The notes under the pieces were generated by a model that ran no database searches, was not told the origin of the DNA, and worked only from the letters and a program-made list of their open reading frames with translations. A DNA stretch of 64,000 nucleotides from NCBI RefSeq assembly GCF_023573145.1, contig NZ_CP097636.1, forward strand, positions 3,767,860 to 3,831,859. The letters are read 5' to 3'. Below are positions 1-7,806 of the stretch, piece by piece; positions within the stretch are counted from its first letter, which is position 1; each line of letters begins with the position of its first letter. Source of the DNA: Aquincola tertiaricarbonis. Lineage in GTDB: Bacteria > Pseudomonadota > Gammaproteobacteria > Burkholderiales > Burkholderiaceae_C. Both the position numbers and the translations under genes were made by a program.

Positions 1-77
1 CGCTGCACGTCGGCCAGGCTGCGCACCGGCGGGCCGGCGCGGAAGGGGGCTTGCACGGTGTCGGCGGGGTGGATCAT
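1..77 (-). CDS. 5' end of an unidentified gene, cut by the window edge
   Basis: An ATG at 75-77 on the minus strand opens a frame that runs off the left edge after 25 codons (begins MIHPADTVQAPF). A Shine-Dalgarno sequence (GGAG) sits about 9 bases upstream. It follows the nitronate monooxygenase gene by 45 bases on the same strand, so it is probably the last visible member of the acyl-CoA operon. An acyl-CoA ligase would fit that context, because the operon otherwise lacks one. That is inference only: 25 residues do not identify the family. Confidence 0.5.
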   Translation of the reverse strand, partial: MIHPADTVQAPFRAGPPVRSLADVQ

Positions 78-122
78 GGCGTTGTCTCCTGCCCGGGTCG
101 GACGCCCGGTGTGCGTGAAGGT

Positions 123-1112
123 TCAGGCCGGCACGGCCTGCGGCGGGGCGATGCGTTGCACGGCGGCCTGCATCTCGGCCTGCAGTCGCTGCACGATGGC
201 GGCCAGCGGCTCGATGCGGTCGGTGAAGGCCAGCGCATGGCCGGCCGACAGCACGCCGTGGCGGGTGTCGCCGGTCTCGTAGGCCTGGCGGCCGATGCGG
301 CCGGCCACCAGCGGCAGCAGGTCCTGGATGGTGACGCCGGGCTGGCTGGCCTCGATGGCCTGCACCGCATCCGTCGTCTCGTTGCGCAGCGCACGCACGG
401 TGTTGCGCACCGTGTGCATCAGCAGCGTGGTGTCGGTGGGCTCGGCCTGCACCAGGCGGCGCTTGTAGTCTTCGTGCGCCCAGATTTCTTCGGCCACGGT
501 GAAGCGCGTGCCCACCACCACGCCGGCCGCGCCCATGGCCAGCGCGGCCGTCACCTGCGAGCCGCAGCCGATGCCGCCGCCGATGAGGTAGGGGATGTGC
601 AGCTGCTCGCGCGCCCAGGCCGCATTGACCAGGCTGCCGACCATGTCCATGCCCGGGTGGCCGCCGCACTCGGCACCCACGATGGCCACCGCATCCACGC
701 CCAGCGACTGGGCCTTGACCGCGTAGCGCACCGCCGGCACCTTGTGCAGCACCTTGATGCCCGCCGCCTTGAGCGTGGGCAGGTAGGCCTCGGGGCTGCG
801 GCCCGAGGTCTCGACGAAGCGCACGCCTTCTTCGGCGATCAGCTCGAACACCGCCTGCGTGCGCTCACCCGGCACCAGCTTGGGCAGCATCGACACGTTG
901 ACGCCGCAGGGCCCGCCTTCGCACAGGTCGCGGCAGCGGCGGATCTCGTCGCGCAGCGCCTGCGGCTCGGGGAAGCTGGCCGCGGTGATGAAGCCCAGGA
1001 TGCCCGCGCGCGAGGCCGCGGCCACGTAGCGGGCATCGGACAGCCACATCAGACCGCCGGCCACGATGGGCAGGCGGATGCCGAACATCTCGGTGATCGC
1101 AGTTGAAAGCAT
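123..1112 (-). CDS. Nitronate monooxygenase family flavoprotein (2-nitropropane dioxygenase-like)
   Basis: The 329-residue protein is an FMN-dependent TIM-barrel enzyme of the nitronate monooxygenase/enoyl reductase-like family, cytoplasmic. Visible signatures are the N-terminal PIVAGG segment, the GAECGGHPG motif near residue 155 that carries the family's histidine, and a glycine-rich GGIGCG followed by GVVVGTRF, which bind the flavin phosphate. I start it at the ATG at 1112 (MLSTAITEMFG), because the longer frame would run into the preceding gene, which stops 8 bases upstream. Members of this family often sit in acyl-CoA operons without acting on nitronates, so the substrate here is open. 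A role as an accessory oxidoreductase of the operon is inference. Confidence 0.82.
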   Translation of the reverse strand: MLSTAITEMFGIRLPIVAGGLMWLSDARYVAAASRAGILGFITAASFPEPQALRDEIRRCRDLCEGGPCGVNVSMLPKLVPGERTQAVFELIAEEGVRFVETSGRSPEAYLPTLKAAGIKVLHKVPAVRYAVKAQSLGVDAVAIVGAECGGHPGMDMVGSLVNAAWAREQLHIPYLIGGGIGCGSQVTAALAMGAAGVVVGTRFTVAEEIWAHEDYKRRLVQAEPTDTTLLMHTVRNTVRALRNETTDAVQAIEASQPGVTIQDLLPLVAGRIGRQAYETGDTRHGVLSAGHALAFTDRIEPLAAIVQRLQAEMQAAVQRIAPPQAVPA

Positions 1113-1120
1113 GGCAGTGC

Positions 1121-2119
1121 TTACTCGATCGACACGCCCTTGTCGCGGATGACCTTGCCCCACTTCTCGTCATCGCGGCGGATGCGCTCGGCCGTGTCCT
1201 TCGGCGATTGCCAGGCGGCGTAGGTGCCGGCGTTCTTCAGCTTCTCCTGGATCTCGGGCTCGGCCAGGGTCTGCTTCAGCACTTCGCTGAGCTTGTTGAT
1301 CACCGGTGCCGGCGTGCCGGCCGGCGCCAGCAGGCCGCCCCACGACACCGCGTCGAAGCCGGGGAAGCCTTGCTCGGACACCGTCTTCACGTCGGGCAGG
1401 TAAGGCACGCGCTGCGGCGAGCCGACGGCAATGGCGCGCAGCTTGCCGGATTTGATGTGCGGCAGCGCAGCCACCATGTCGGCGTACATCACCGGCACCT
1501 GGCCGCCGATCACGTCGGTCACCGCCGGCGAGCCGCCGCGGTAGGGCACGTGGCTCATCTCGAACTTGCCCAGCGTCTTCAGCGATTCGGTGGTCAGGTG
1601 GCCGAAGCTGCCCTGGCCCGAGCTGGTGTAGTTGAGCGGCGGGTTGGTCGCCTTGGCCTTGGCGATCAGCTGCGGCAGCGTGGTCACGTCGGGCAGCGAC
1701 TGCGGATTGACCACCATCACGATGGGCAGGTCGTAGGTGGTGCCGACGGGCGTGAAGTCCTTCTGGATGTCGTACTTGGCCGTCTTGTACAGGTGCGGCG
1801 CCAGCAGCGTGGGCGTGGCCAGCATCATCAGCGTGTAGCCGTCGGGCGCGGCCTTGGCCACGGCAGCGGCGGCGATGGCGCCCGAGGCACCAGCGCGGTT
1901 TTCCACGATGACCTGCTGCTTGAGCAGCTCGCTCATGCGCTGGCCCACGATGCGCGAGGCGGTGTCGGTGGGGCCGCCGGGCGGGAAGGGCACGACGATG
2001 GTGATCATCTTCGCGGGGTAGGCCTGCGCCATCGCGCCCAGTGCAGGCACGACCAGCGCCAGGGCGACAAGGCTGCGGCGAAGGGCACTGGCGGGGCGAA
2101 GGGCGGTACGAGGTTGCAT
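1121..2119 (-). CDS. Bug-family tripartite tricarboxylate transporter substrate-binding protein
   Basis: The 332-residue protein is a periplasmic solute-binding protein of the Bug/TctC type, which are abundant in Burkholderiales and bind small carboxylates. A signal peptide is clear: an Arg-rich start, then a hydrophobic run ending ALGAMAQA. The mature protein opens with YPAKMITIVVPFPPGGPTD, the typical first ligand loop of the family. The start at 2119 is chosen for the AGGAG eight bases upstream. No TctA/TctB membrane partners lie nearby, so it is an orphan binding protein, as is usual for Bug proteins. Its place in the acyl-CoA operon suggests it binds the acid, or a relative of the acid, that the operon degrades. 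Confidence 0.88.
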   Translation of the reverse strand: MQPRTALRPASALRRSLVALALVVPALGAMAQAYPAKMITIVVPFPPGGPTDTASRIVGQRMSELLKQQVIVENRAGASGAIAAAAVAKAAPDGYTLMMLATPTLLAPHLYKTAKYDIQKDFTPVGTTYDLPIVMVVNPQSLPDVTTLPQLIAKAKATNPPLNYTSSGQGSFGHLTTESLKTLGKFEMSHVPYRGGSPAVTDVIGGQVPVMYADMVAALPHIKSGKLRAIAVGSPQRVPYLPDVKTVSEQGFPGFDAVSWGGLLAPAGTPAPVINKLSEVLKQTLAEPEIQEKLKNAGTYAAWQSPKDTAERIRRDDEKWGKVIRDKGVSIE

Positions 2120-2227
2120 GCGGAACTCCTGGCTATGCAAGGTAGGAAGCAGCGTGCCGCGCACGGCGGCCGGCACGCATCGAAGAGGACGGCACCAACA
2201 GGATCGGCTGGCCAGGTGGGATCGGAT

Positions 2228-3415
2228 TCAGCTGCGGCCCGGCCGCTGGTCGCCCAGCAGCTCCTGCAGCACGGCCTCGGTATCGGCGCCCAGTTGCGGC
2301 GGCGGCCGGCGCACCGGCAGCCGTTCGCCGTCGATGCGGTAGGGCGGCGCCAGCACATGGGTGCTGCCGGCCACCGGGTGCGGCTGCACCGTGACCAGGC
2401 CGCCTTCCACCGCGCGCGGTGAGGTCAGCGCCTCATGCAGGCCCAGCACCTCGCCACAGGGAATGCCGGCGGCCGACAACGCGGCCAGCAGTTGCGCGCG
2501 CGGCCTGCGGGCCAGCTCGGCATGCAGCACCGGCAGCAACTCGGCACGGTGGGCCGAGCGGCCGAGGTTGGTCTTGAAGCGCTCGTCGGCGGCCAGCTCG
2601 GGCCGCTCGATCACCTCGGTGCAAAAGCGCTGGAACTGCGCGTTGTTGCCCACGGTGATGACGATGGGACCGTCGGCCGCATCGAACACGCCGTAGGGCA
2701 CGATGGACGGGTGCGCATTGCCGTAGCGCGGCGGGTCTTCGCCCATCAGCAGCGCTTCCAGGCCGTAGTAGGCGGTGATCATCAGCCCGCAGTCGAACAG
2801 TGCCATCTCCACATGGCGGCCGGTGCCGGTGCGCTCACGCTGGTACAGCGCGGCCAGCACGGCCTGCGCCGAGTACATGCCGGTCATCAGGTCGACCGCG
2901 GCCACGCCGAACTTCAGCGGCGGCTGGGTGGCCTCGCCGTTGAGCGCCATCAGGCCCGCCTCGCCCTGCACCACCAGGTCGTAGCCGGGGCGTGCAGCCT
3001 CGCTGCCGCCGCGGTTGTAGCCCGAGACCGAGCAGTAGATCAGCCGCGGGTTGTCGGCCTTCAGCTGCTCATAGCCCAGGCCCAGCTTCTCCATGCCGCC
3101 GAACTTGAAGTTCTGGATCACCACGTCGCACTGCGCGGCCAGCGCCTTGGCGGTGGCCTGGCCTTCGGGCGTCTGCAGGTCGAGCGCGATCGACCGCTTG
3201 TTGCGGTTCATGCTGTTGAAGTAGGCCGTCTCGGTCTGGCCCACGCGCAGGCCCCAGTCGCGGGTGTCGTCGCCACGGCCGGGATGTTCGACCTTGATCA
3301 CGTCGGCGCCGAAGTCGCCCAGCACCATGCCGCACAGCGGGCCGGCCAGCACGCGGGAAAAGTCCAGCACTCGCACGCCGGCCAGCGGCAATCCAGGCAT
3401 CGCGTTCATCGTCAT
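2228..3415 (-). CDS. CaiB/BaiF-type (family III) CoA-transferase
   Basis: The 395-residue protein has the full length of family III CoA-transferases, which move CoA between acyl-CoA thioesters and free acids through an aspartyl intermediate. The start region GVRVLDFSRVLAGPLCGMVLGDFGADVIKVEHP is characteristic (quoted here as motifs, residues about 10-45). The RPGYD segment carries the likely catalytic Asp near residue 150. The start overlaps the stop of the upstream enoyl-CoA hydratase gene by four bases (ATGA), indicating translational coupling. In the operon it most likely activates the acid substrate, using an acyl-CoA such as succinyl- or acetyl-CoA as donor. The exact acid cannot be read from sequence. 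Confidence 0.9.
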   Translation of the reverse strand: MTMNAMPGLPLAGVRVLDFSRVLAGPLCGMVLGDFGADVIKVEHPGRGDDTRDWGLRVGQTETAYFNSMNRNKRSIALDLQTPEGQATAKALAAQCDVVIQNFKFGGMEKLGLGYEQLKADNPRLIYCSVSGYNRGGSEAARPGYDLVVQGEAGLMALNGEATQPPLKFGVAAVDLMTGMYSAQAVLAALYQRERTGTGRHVEMALFDCGLMITAYYGLEALLMGEDPPRYGNAHPSIVPYGVFDAADGPIVITVGNNAQFQRFCTEVIERPELAADERFKTNLGRSAHRAELLPVLHAELARRPRAQLLAALSAAGIPCGEVLGLHEALTSPRAVEGGLVTVQPHPVAGSTHVLAPPYRIDGERLPVRRPPPQLGADTEAVLQELLGDQRPGRS

Positions 3416-4218
3416 CCGCGGCGGCGCAGGGCCGTGAAATCGGCGCGGCGCTTTTGCAGGAAGGCACCGATGCCTTCGGCCGCCTCATCGTCGCCCTGGC
3501 TTTCCACCATGGCGCGGGCTTCGAGTTCGAGCTGCTCGTCCAGCGAGCGCATGTGCGCGCCGCGGCACAAGGCCTTGATGCGCGCGGTGGCGCGGTCGGG
3601 CCCTTCGGCGATGCGCTGGCCCAGCGCGATGGCTTCGGCCTCGGCGCTGCCTGGCTCCACCAGGCGGTTGACGGCGCCCAGCGCATTCAGCCGCTCGGCG
3701 GTGATGCGGTCGCCGGTCAGGCACAGCTCGGTGAGCACCTGGCGCGAGACGAACTCGGCCAGGAAGGAGGTGATGCCGCCATCGGGCGTCAGACCCACCT
3801 TGATGTAGCTGACGCCGAAGAAGGCCTCGCGCGAGCTGACCAGCAGGTCGCAGGCCAGCGCCAGCGACATGCCGGCACCGGCCGCGCCGCCTTCCACCGC
3901 GGCGATCACCGGCTTGGCGGTGTCGCGCAGCCGGCGCACGAAGGTGTGCAGCAGCTCCAGCCGCTCGCGCCGGTCTTCGGGCGCCATCTCGCGCCGGGTG
4001 GCCAGCTGGTTCAGGTTGCCGCCGGCGCAGAAGAAGCCGCCTGCGCCGGTGAGCACGATGGCGCCCACGGTGGGGTCGGCATCGGCCTCGGCCAGGGCCT
4101 GGGTGGCGGCGGTGTAGAACTCGGCGCTGAGCGCATTGCGGGCCGCCGGGTTGTTGTTGACCAGCACCAGCACCGCGCCTTCACGGCGCTGCAGCAGCAC
4201 GTCCTGCGGGGCGCTCAT
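3412..4218 (-). CDS. Enoyl-CoA hydratase/isomerase family protein
   Basis: The 268-residue crotonase-fold enzyme probably hydrates or isomerises enoyl-CoA intermediates. Visible are NNPAARNALS near the start, the oxyanion-hole segment FCAGGNLNQLA near residue 65, and EGGAAGAGMSLALACDLLVSS around residues 105-125 (GAG oxyanion Gly). The position usually held by the first hydratase Glu is occupied by Met-Ser here, so isomerase or another crotonase chemistry is possible. I start it at 4218 rather than at the longer frame, because its ATG overlaps the upstream acyl-CoA dehydrogenase stop as ATGA. The stop likewise overlaps the CoA-transferase start. It is additional to the hydratase domain of the fused protein at 7807-9945. 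Confidence 0.88.
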   Translation of the reverse strand: MSAPQDVLLQRREGAVLVLVNNNPAARNALSAEFYTAATQALAEADADPTVGAIVLTGAGGFFCAGGNLNQLATRREMAPEDRRERLELLHTFVRRLRDTAKPVIAAVEGGAAGAGMSLALACDLLVSSREAFFGVSYIKVGLTPDGGITSFLAEFVSRQVLTELCLTGDRITAERLNALGAVNRLVEPGSAEAEAIALGQRIAEGPDRATARIKALCRGAHMRSLDEQLELEARAMVESQGDDEAAEGIGAFLQKRRADFTALRRRG

Positions 4219-5357
4219 GCCGCCTCCTGCCCCAGCGCGATGTAGCGCGCCAGGTGGAAGTCTTCGTCGCCCAGCTGGTGGTCGATCATCACCAGGCGCT
4301 TGGCGTAGTGCGACAGCGGCAGCTCCCAGGTCATGCCGATGCCGCCGTGCAGCTGGATGGCTTCTTCCGCCACCAGCGTGCCCACGCGGCCGATGGTGAA
4401 CTTGGCGGCCGACAAGGCCTTCTCGCGCGCCAGGCGGTCGTCGCCGTCCACCGCGGCGGCGGCGTTGATCACCGCCGAGCGGGCCTGCTCGATTTCCAGC
4501 AGCACATCGGCCATGCGGTGCTGCAGGGCCTGGAAGCTGCCGATGGGCACGCCGAACTGCTTGCGCGTCTGCAGGTATTCCAGCGTGGCCTGGCGGGCCA
4601 CGTCCATCGCGCCCAGCGACTCGGCGCACAGCGCCAGCACGCCGCGGCCCATGGCATGTTCCAGCGTGGTCAGGGCCGCGCCTTCGGTGCCCAGCAGCGC
4701 ATCGGCCGGCACGGTCACATGGTCCAGCGTGACGGTGGCCACGCGGCCGCCGTCAACGGCGGTCTGGCCGCGCACGGCCAGGCCCGGGGCATCGGCCGGC
4801 ACCAGGAACAGCGACAGGCCTTGCGCATCGTCCACGCCACCCGCAGTGCGGGCCGAGACGACAAACAGCGTGGCAGCTTCGCCCTGCGGCACCACGGCCT
4901 TGGCACCGTTCAGTTCCCAGCCGTTGTCGGTGCGGCGGGCGGTGGTGGACACCTGCGTCAGCGAGTACAGGCTGTCGGCCTCGCCATGCGCCAGCGCGGC
5001 GATGGTGCTGCCGTCGATCAACTTGTCTAGCCAAGTGCGCTGCTGCTCATTGCCGGCGTGGCTGATGGCGCTGCCGGCCAGCACCGCGCTGCCCAGCAGC
5101 GGCTCGACCACCAGGCCGCGGCCCAGGGCTTCGAAGACCACGGCGATGTCGAAGCCGGCGCCGCCGTAGCCGCCATCGGCCTCGCTGAACAGCGCACCGA
5201 TGGCGCCCAGCTCGGCGAACTGCGCCCATTGCTGCGGGCTGTAGCCTTCGGCCGAGTGGGCGATGCGGTTGCGGGTCTCGAAGCCGTACTGCTCGGCGAT
5301 GTAGCGGTTCAGCGTGTCCGCCAGCATGCGGCGGTCTTCGGTGTGTTCGAAGTTCAT
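4215..5357 (-). CDS. Acyl-CoA dehydrogenase, small subunit (pimeloyl-CoA dehydrogenase PimD-like)
   Basis: The 380-residue FAD enzyme has the acyl-CoA dehydrogenase fold: an N-terminal helical domain (MNFEHTEDRRMLADTL), a middle beta domain, and a C-terminal helical domain with LHGGIGMTWELPLSHYAKR near residues 335-355. It lacks the usual FAD-contact motif SGAGSD seen in its partner. It sits 13 bases downstream of a second, larger acyl-CoA dehydrogenase. A large/small pair in this order is the arrangement of pimC-pimD in Rhodopseudomonas palustris and of the heteromeric FadE pairs of actinobacteria. I infer that the two products form one heteromeric enzyme that introduces the double bond into a dicarboxylyl- or branched acyl-CoA. 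Confidence 0.88.
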   Translation of the reverse strand: MNFEHTEDRRMLADTLNRYIAEQYGFETRNRIAHSAEGYSPQQWAQFAELGAIGALFSEADGGYGGAGFDIAVVFEALGRGLVVEPLLGSAVLAGSAISHAGNEQQRTWLDKLIDGSTIAALAHGEADSLYSLTQVSTTARRTDNGWELNGAKAVVPQGEAATLFVVSARTAGGVDDAQGLSLFLVPADAPGLAVRGQTAVDGGRVATVTLDHVTVPADALLGTEGAALTTLEHAMGRGVLALCAESLGAMDVARQATLEYLQTRKQFGVPIGSFQALQHRMADVLLEIEQARSAVINAAAAVDGDDRLAREKALSAAKFTIGRVGTLVAEEAIQLHGGIGMTWELPLSHYAKRLVMIDHQLGDEDFHLARYIALGQEAA

Positions 5358-5370
5358 GTCTGCTCCGGTC

Positions 5371-6579
5371 TTACAGCCCGAGGATCATCTTGGAGATGAT
5401 GTTGCGCTGGATCTCGTTGGAGCCGCCGAAGATCGACAGCTTGCGGTTGTTGAAGTAGCTGGCCGCGGCGCTGGCCGCTTCTTCCGGCGCACCCACTTCG
5501 CCTTCGTACGGGCCTTCCAGCCAGTCGGCATTGAAGGGCCGCGCATGCGGGCCCATGGCGCGACGCAGCAGCGAGGTCAGCTCCTGGCGGATCACCGTGC
5601 CGCGGATCTTCAGCATCGAGCTTTCCGCGCCCGGCGCGCCGCCACCGGCCACCGCCGCGATCACGCGCAGGTTGGTGGTCTTCATGTTCTCCAGGTCGAT
5701 CTCGACCTTGGCCAGGCGGGCCGCGAACAGCGGGTCTTCCAGCAGCGGGCGGCCGTTCTTCTGCACGCGGGCGGCGGCCTTCTTCAGCTTGGCCAGCGCC
5801 GCCACCGAGAAGCCCACGCCCGCGATGTTGGTGCGCTCATAGGTCAGCAGGTACTTGGCGCAGTCCCAGCCGCGGTTCTCTTCGCCCACCAGGTTCTCGG
5901 CCGGCACGCGCACGTCGGTGAAGAACACCTCGTTGACCTCGTGCGCGCCATCCAGCGTGATGATGGGGCGCACTTCCACGCCGGGGCTCTTCATGTCCAC
6001 CAGCAGGAAGCTGATGCCCGACTGCTTCTTGGCCGCGGGGTCGGTGCGCACCAGGCAGAAGATCATGTTGGCGTGCTGGCCCAGCGTGGTCCAGGTCTTC
6101 TGGCCGTTGACCACGTAGTGGTCGCCCCGTTCGTCCGATCTACGCACTGCCGTGGTCTTGACGCTGGCCAGGTCCGAGCCGGCACCCGGCTCTGAGTAGC
6201 CCTGGCACCACCAGTCGGCACCGCTGAGGATGCGCGGCAGCCAGTGGCTCTTCTGCGCCTCGTTGCCGTACTTGATGAGCACCGGGCCCAGCATGTTCAC
6301 GCCGAAGGGCACGATGCGCGGCGCATGGGCGATGGCGCATTCATGCTCGAAGATGAACTTCTGCACCGCGTTCCAGCCCGGGCCGCCGTAGGCCTGCGGC
6401 CAGTGGTTGGCCAGCCAGCCGCGGGCGTTGAGGATGGCGTGCCATTCCTCCATGTCGGCCTTGCTCAGGTGCTGGCCGTTGGCCACCTTGGCCGACAGCC
6501 GCTCGGGCAGCTGCTCGGCCAGGAACTGGCGCACTTCGTCGCGGAAGGCCAGTTCTTCTTGGGTGAAGCTCATGTCCAT
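5371..6579 (-). CDS. Acyl-CoA dehydrogenase, large subunit (pimeloyl-CoA dehydrogenase PimC-like)
   Basis: The 402-residue protein starts MDMSFTQEELAFRDEVRQF. It contains WWCQGYSEPGAGSDLAS near residue 130 and the C-terminal FGGSNEIQRNIISKMILGL. These are hallmarks of the large subunit of pimeloyl-CoA-type dehydrogenases. The start at 6579 is preceded by GGAG. In medium-chain acyl-CoA dehydrogenase the C-terminal motif reads YEG and supplies the catalytic Glu; here it reads FGG, so the base must come from elsewhere in the protein or from the partner subunit at 4215-5357. It probably passes electrons to ETF. The gene lies 14 bases after the thiolase stop. Confidence 0.9.
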   Translation of the reverse strand: MDMSFTQEELAFRDEVRQFLAEQLPERLSAKVANGQHLSKADMEEWHAILNARGWLANHWPQAYGGPGWNAVQKFIFEHECAIAHAPRIVPFGVNMLGPVLIKYGNEAQKSHWLPRILSGADWWCQGYSEPGAGSDLASVKTTAVRRSDERGDHYVVNGQKTWTTLGQHANMIFCLVRTDPAAKKQSGISFLLVDMKSPGVEVRPIITLDGAHEVNEVFFTDVRVPAENLVGEENRGWDCAKYLLTYERTNIAGVGFSVAALAKLKKAAARVQKNGRPLLEDPLFAARLAKVEIDLENMKTTNLRVIAAVAGGGAPGAESSMLKIRGTVIRQELTSLLRRAMGPHARPFNADWLEGPYEGEVGAPEEAASAAASYFNNRKLSIFGGSNEIQRNIISKMILGL

Positions 6580-6593
6580 GAGGCTGTCTCCGA

Positions 6594-7784
6594 TCAGTAG
6601 ATTTCGAACAGGCCCGCAGCGCCCATGCCGCCGGCGATGCACATCGACACCACGGCGTAGCGGGCCTTGCGGCGGCGGCCTTCCAGCAGGATGTGGCCGG
6701 CCAGGCGCGCGCCCGTCATGCCGAAGGGGTGGCCGATGGAGATGGCGCCGCCGTTGACGTTGAGCTTGTCGAGCGGGATGCCCAGCTGCTGCTGGCAGTA
6801 CAGCGCCTGCGAGGCGAAGGCCTCGTTCAGCTCCCACAGGTCGATGTCTTCCACCTTCAGGCCATGGCGCTTGAGCAGCTTGGGCACGGCGTACACCGGG
6901 CCGATGCCCATCTCGTCGGGCTCGCAGCCGGCCACCGCCAGGCCGCGGAAGGCGCCCAGCGGCTGCAGGCCCAGGCGCTCGGCCTCGCCCGCTTCCATCA
7001 GCACGCAGGCCGACGCGCCGTCGGACAGCTGCGAGGCATTGCCCGCGGTGACGAACTGGTCGTCGCCACGCACCGGGGCCAGCTTGGCCAGCGCCTCATA
7101 CGTGGTGCCGGGGCGGTTGCAGTTGTCGGCGGTGGCGGTCACCTCGCGGTGGGTCACGGCCTTGGTTTCCTTGTCGGTCACCGCCATCACCGTGGTGCAG
7201 GGCACGATCTCGTCGGCATAGCGGCCGGCCTTCTGCGCTTCTTCGGTGCGGCGCTGGCTCTCGGCGCTGAAGCGGTCCTGCGCCTCGCGGCTGATGTTGT
7301 AGCGGCGGGCCACGATGTCGGCGGTCTCGATCATCGCTATGTACAGCTCGGGCTTGTGCTCGACGATCCACGGGTCCATGCCCGAATCGCCGCTGTCGGT
7401 GGCGCTGCGGGTGCGGATCTGCGAGATGCTTTCCACGCCGCCGGCGATCATGGCCGGGGCGCCGTCCACCACGATGCGGCCAGCCGCCATCGCGATGGCC
7501 TGCAGGCCCGAGGCGCAGAAGCGGTTGACCGTGGTGCCGGCGATGCTGATGGGCAACCCGGCGCGGATGATGGACTGGCGCGCCACGTTGCGGCCGGTGG
7601 TGCCTTCGGGGTAGCCGCAGCCGAGGATGGCGTCTTCGATCAGCGTGGGGTCGATGCCCGCGCGATCGACCGCCGCCTTGACGGCGAAGGCGGCCAGCGT
7701 GGGGCCGGGGGTGATGTTGAACTCACCGCGGTGCGCCTTGGTGAGCGGCGTGCGGGCGGTGGACACGATGACGGCTTGGCGCAT
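6594..7784 (-). CDS. Thiolase (acetyl-CoA C-acyltransferase)
   Basis: The 396-residue enzyme cleaves 3-ketoacyl-CoA with CoA to give acetyl-CoA and a shortened acyl-CoA. All three thiolase landmarks are present: the nucleophilic Cys in NRFCASGLQA near residue 90, the His of GHPFGMTGAR near residue 350, and the second Cys in SMCIAGGMGAAG near residue 382. The length is normal for degradative thiolases. The start ATG at 7784 has GGAG about 10 bases upstream and follows the fused hydratase/dehydrogenase gene by 22 bases. In the operon it completes the beta-oxidation spiral, corresponding to pimB in the pim comparison. Confidence 0.93.
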   Translation of the reverse strand: MRQAVIVSTARTPLTKAHRGEFNITPGPTLAAFAVKAAVDRAGIDPTLIEDAILGCGYPEGTTGRNVARQSIIRAGLPISIAGTTVNRFCASGLQAIAMAAGRIVVDGAPAMIAGGVESISQIRTRSATDSGDSGMDPWIVEHKPELYIAMIETADIVARRYNISREAQDRFSAESQRRTEEAQKAGRYADEIVPCTTVMAVTDKETKAVTHREVTATADNCNRPGTTYEALAKLAPVRGDDQFVTAGNASQLSDGASACVLMEAGEAERLGLQPLGAFRGLAVAGCEPDEMGIGPVYAVPKLLKRHGLKVEDIDLWELNEAFASQALYCQQQLGIPLDKLNVNGGAISIGHPFGMTGARLAGHILLEGRRRKARYAVVSMCIAGGMGAAGLFEIY

Positions 7785-7806
7785 GGTGATTTGTCTCCGG
7801 GGGATG

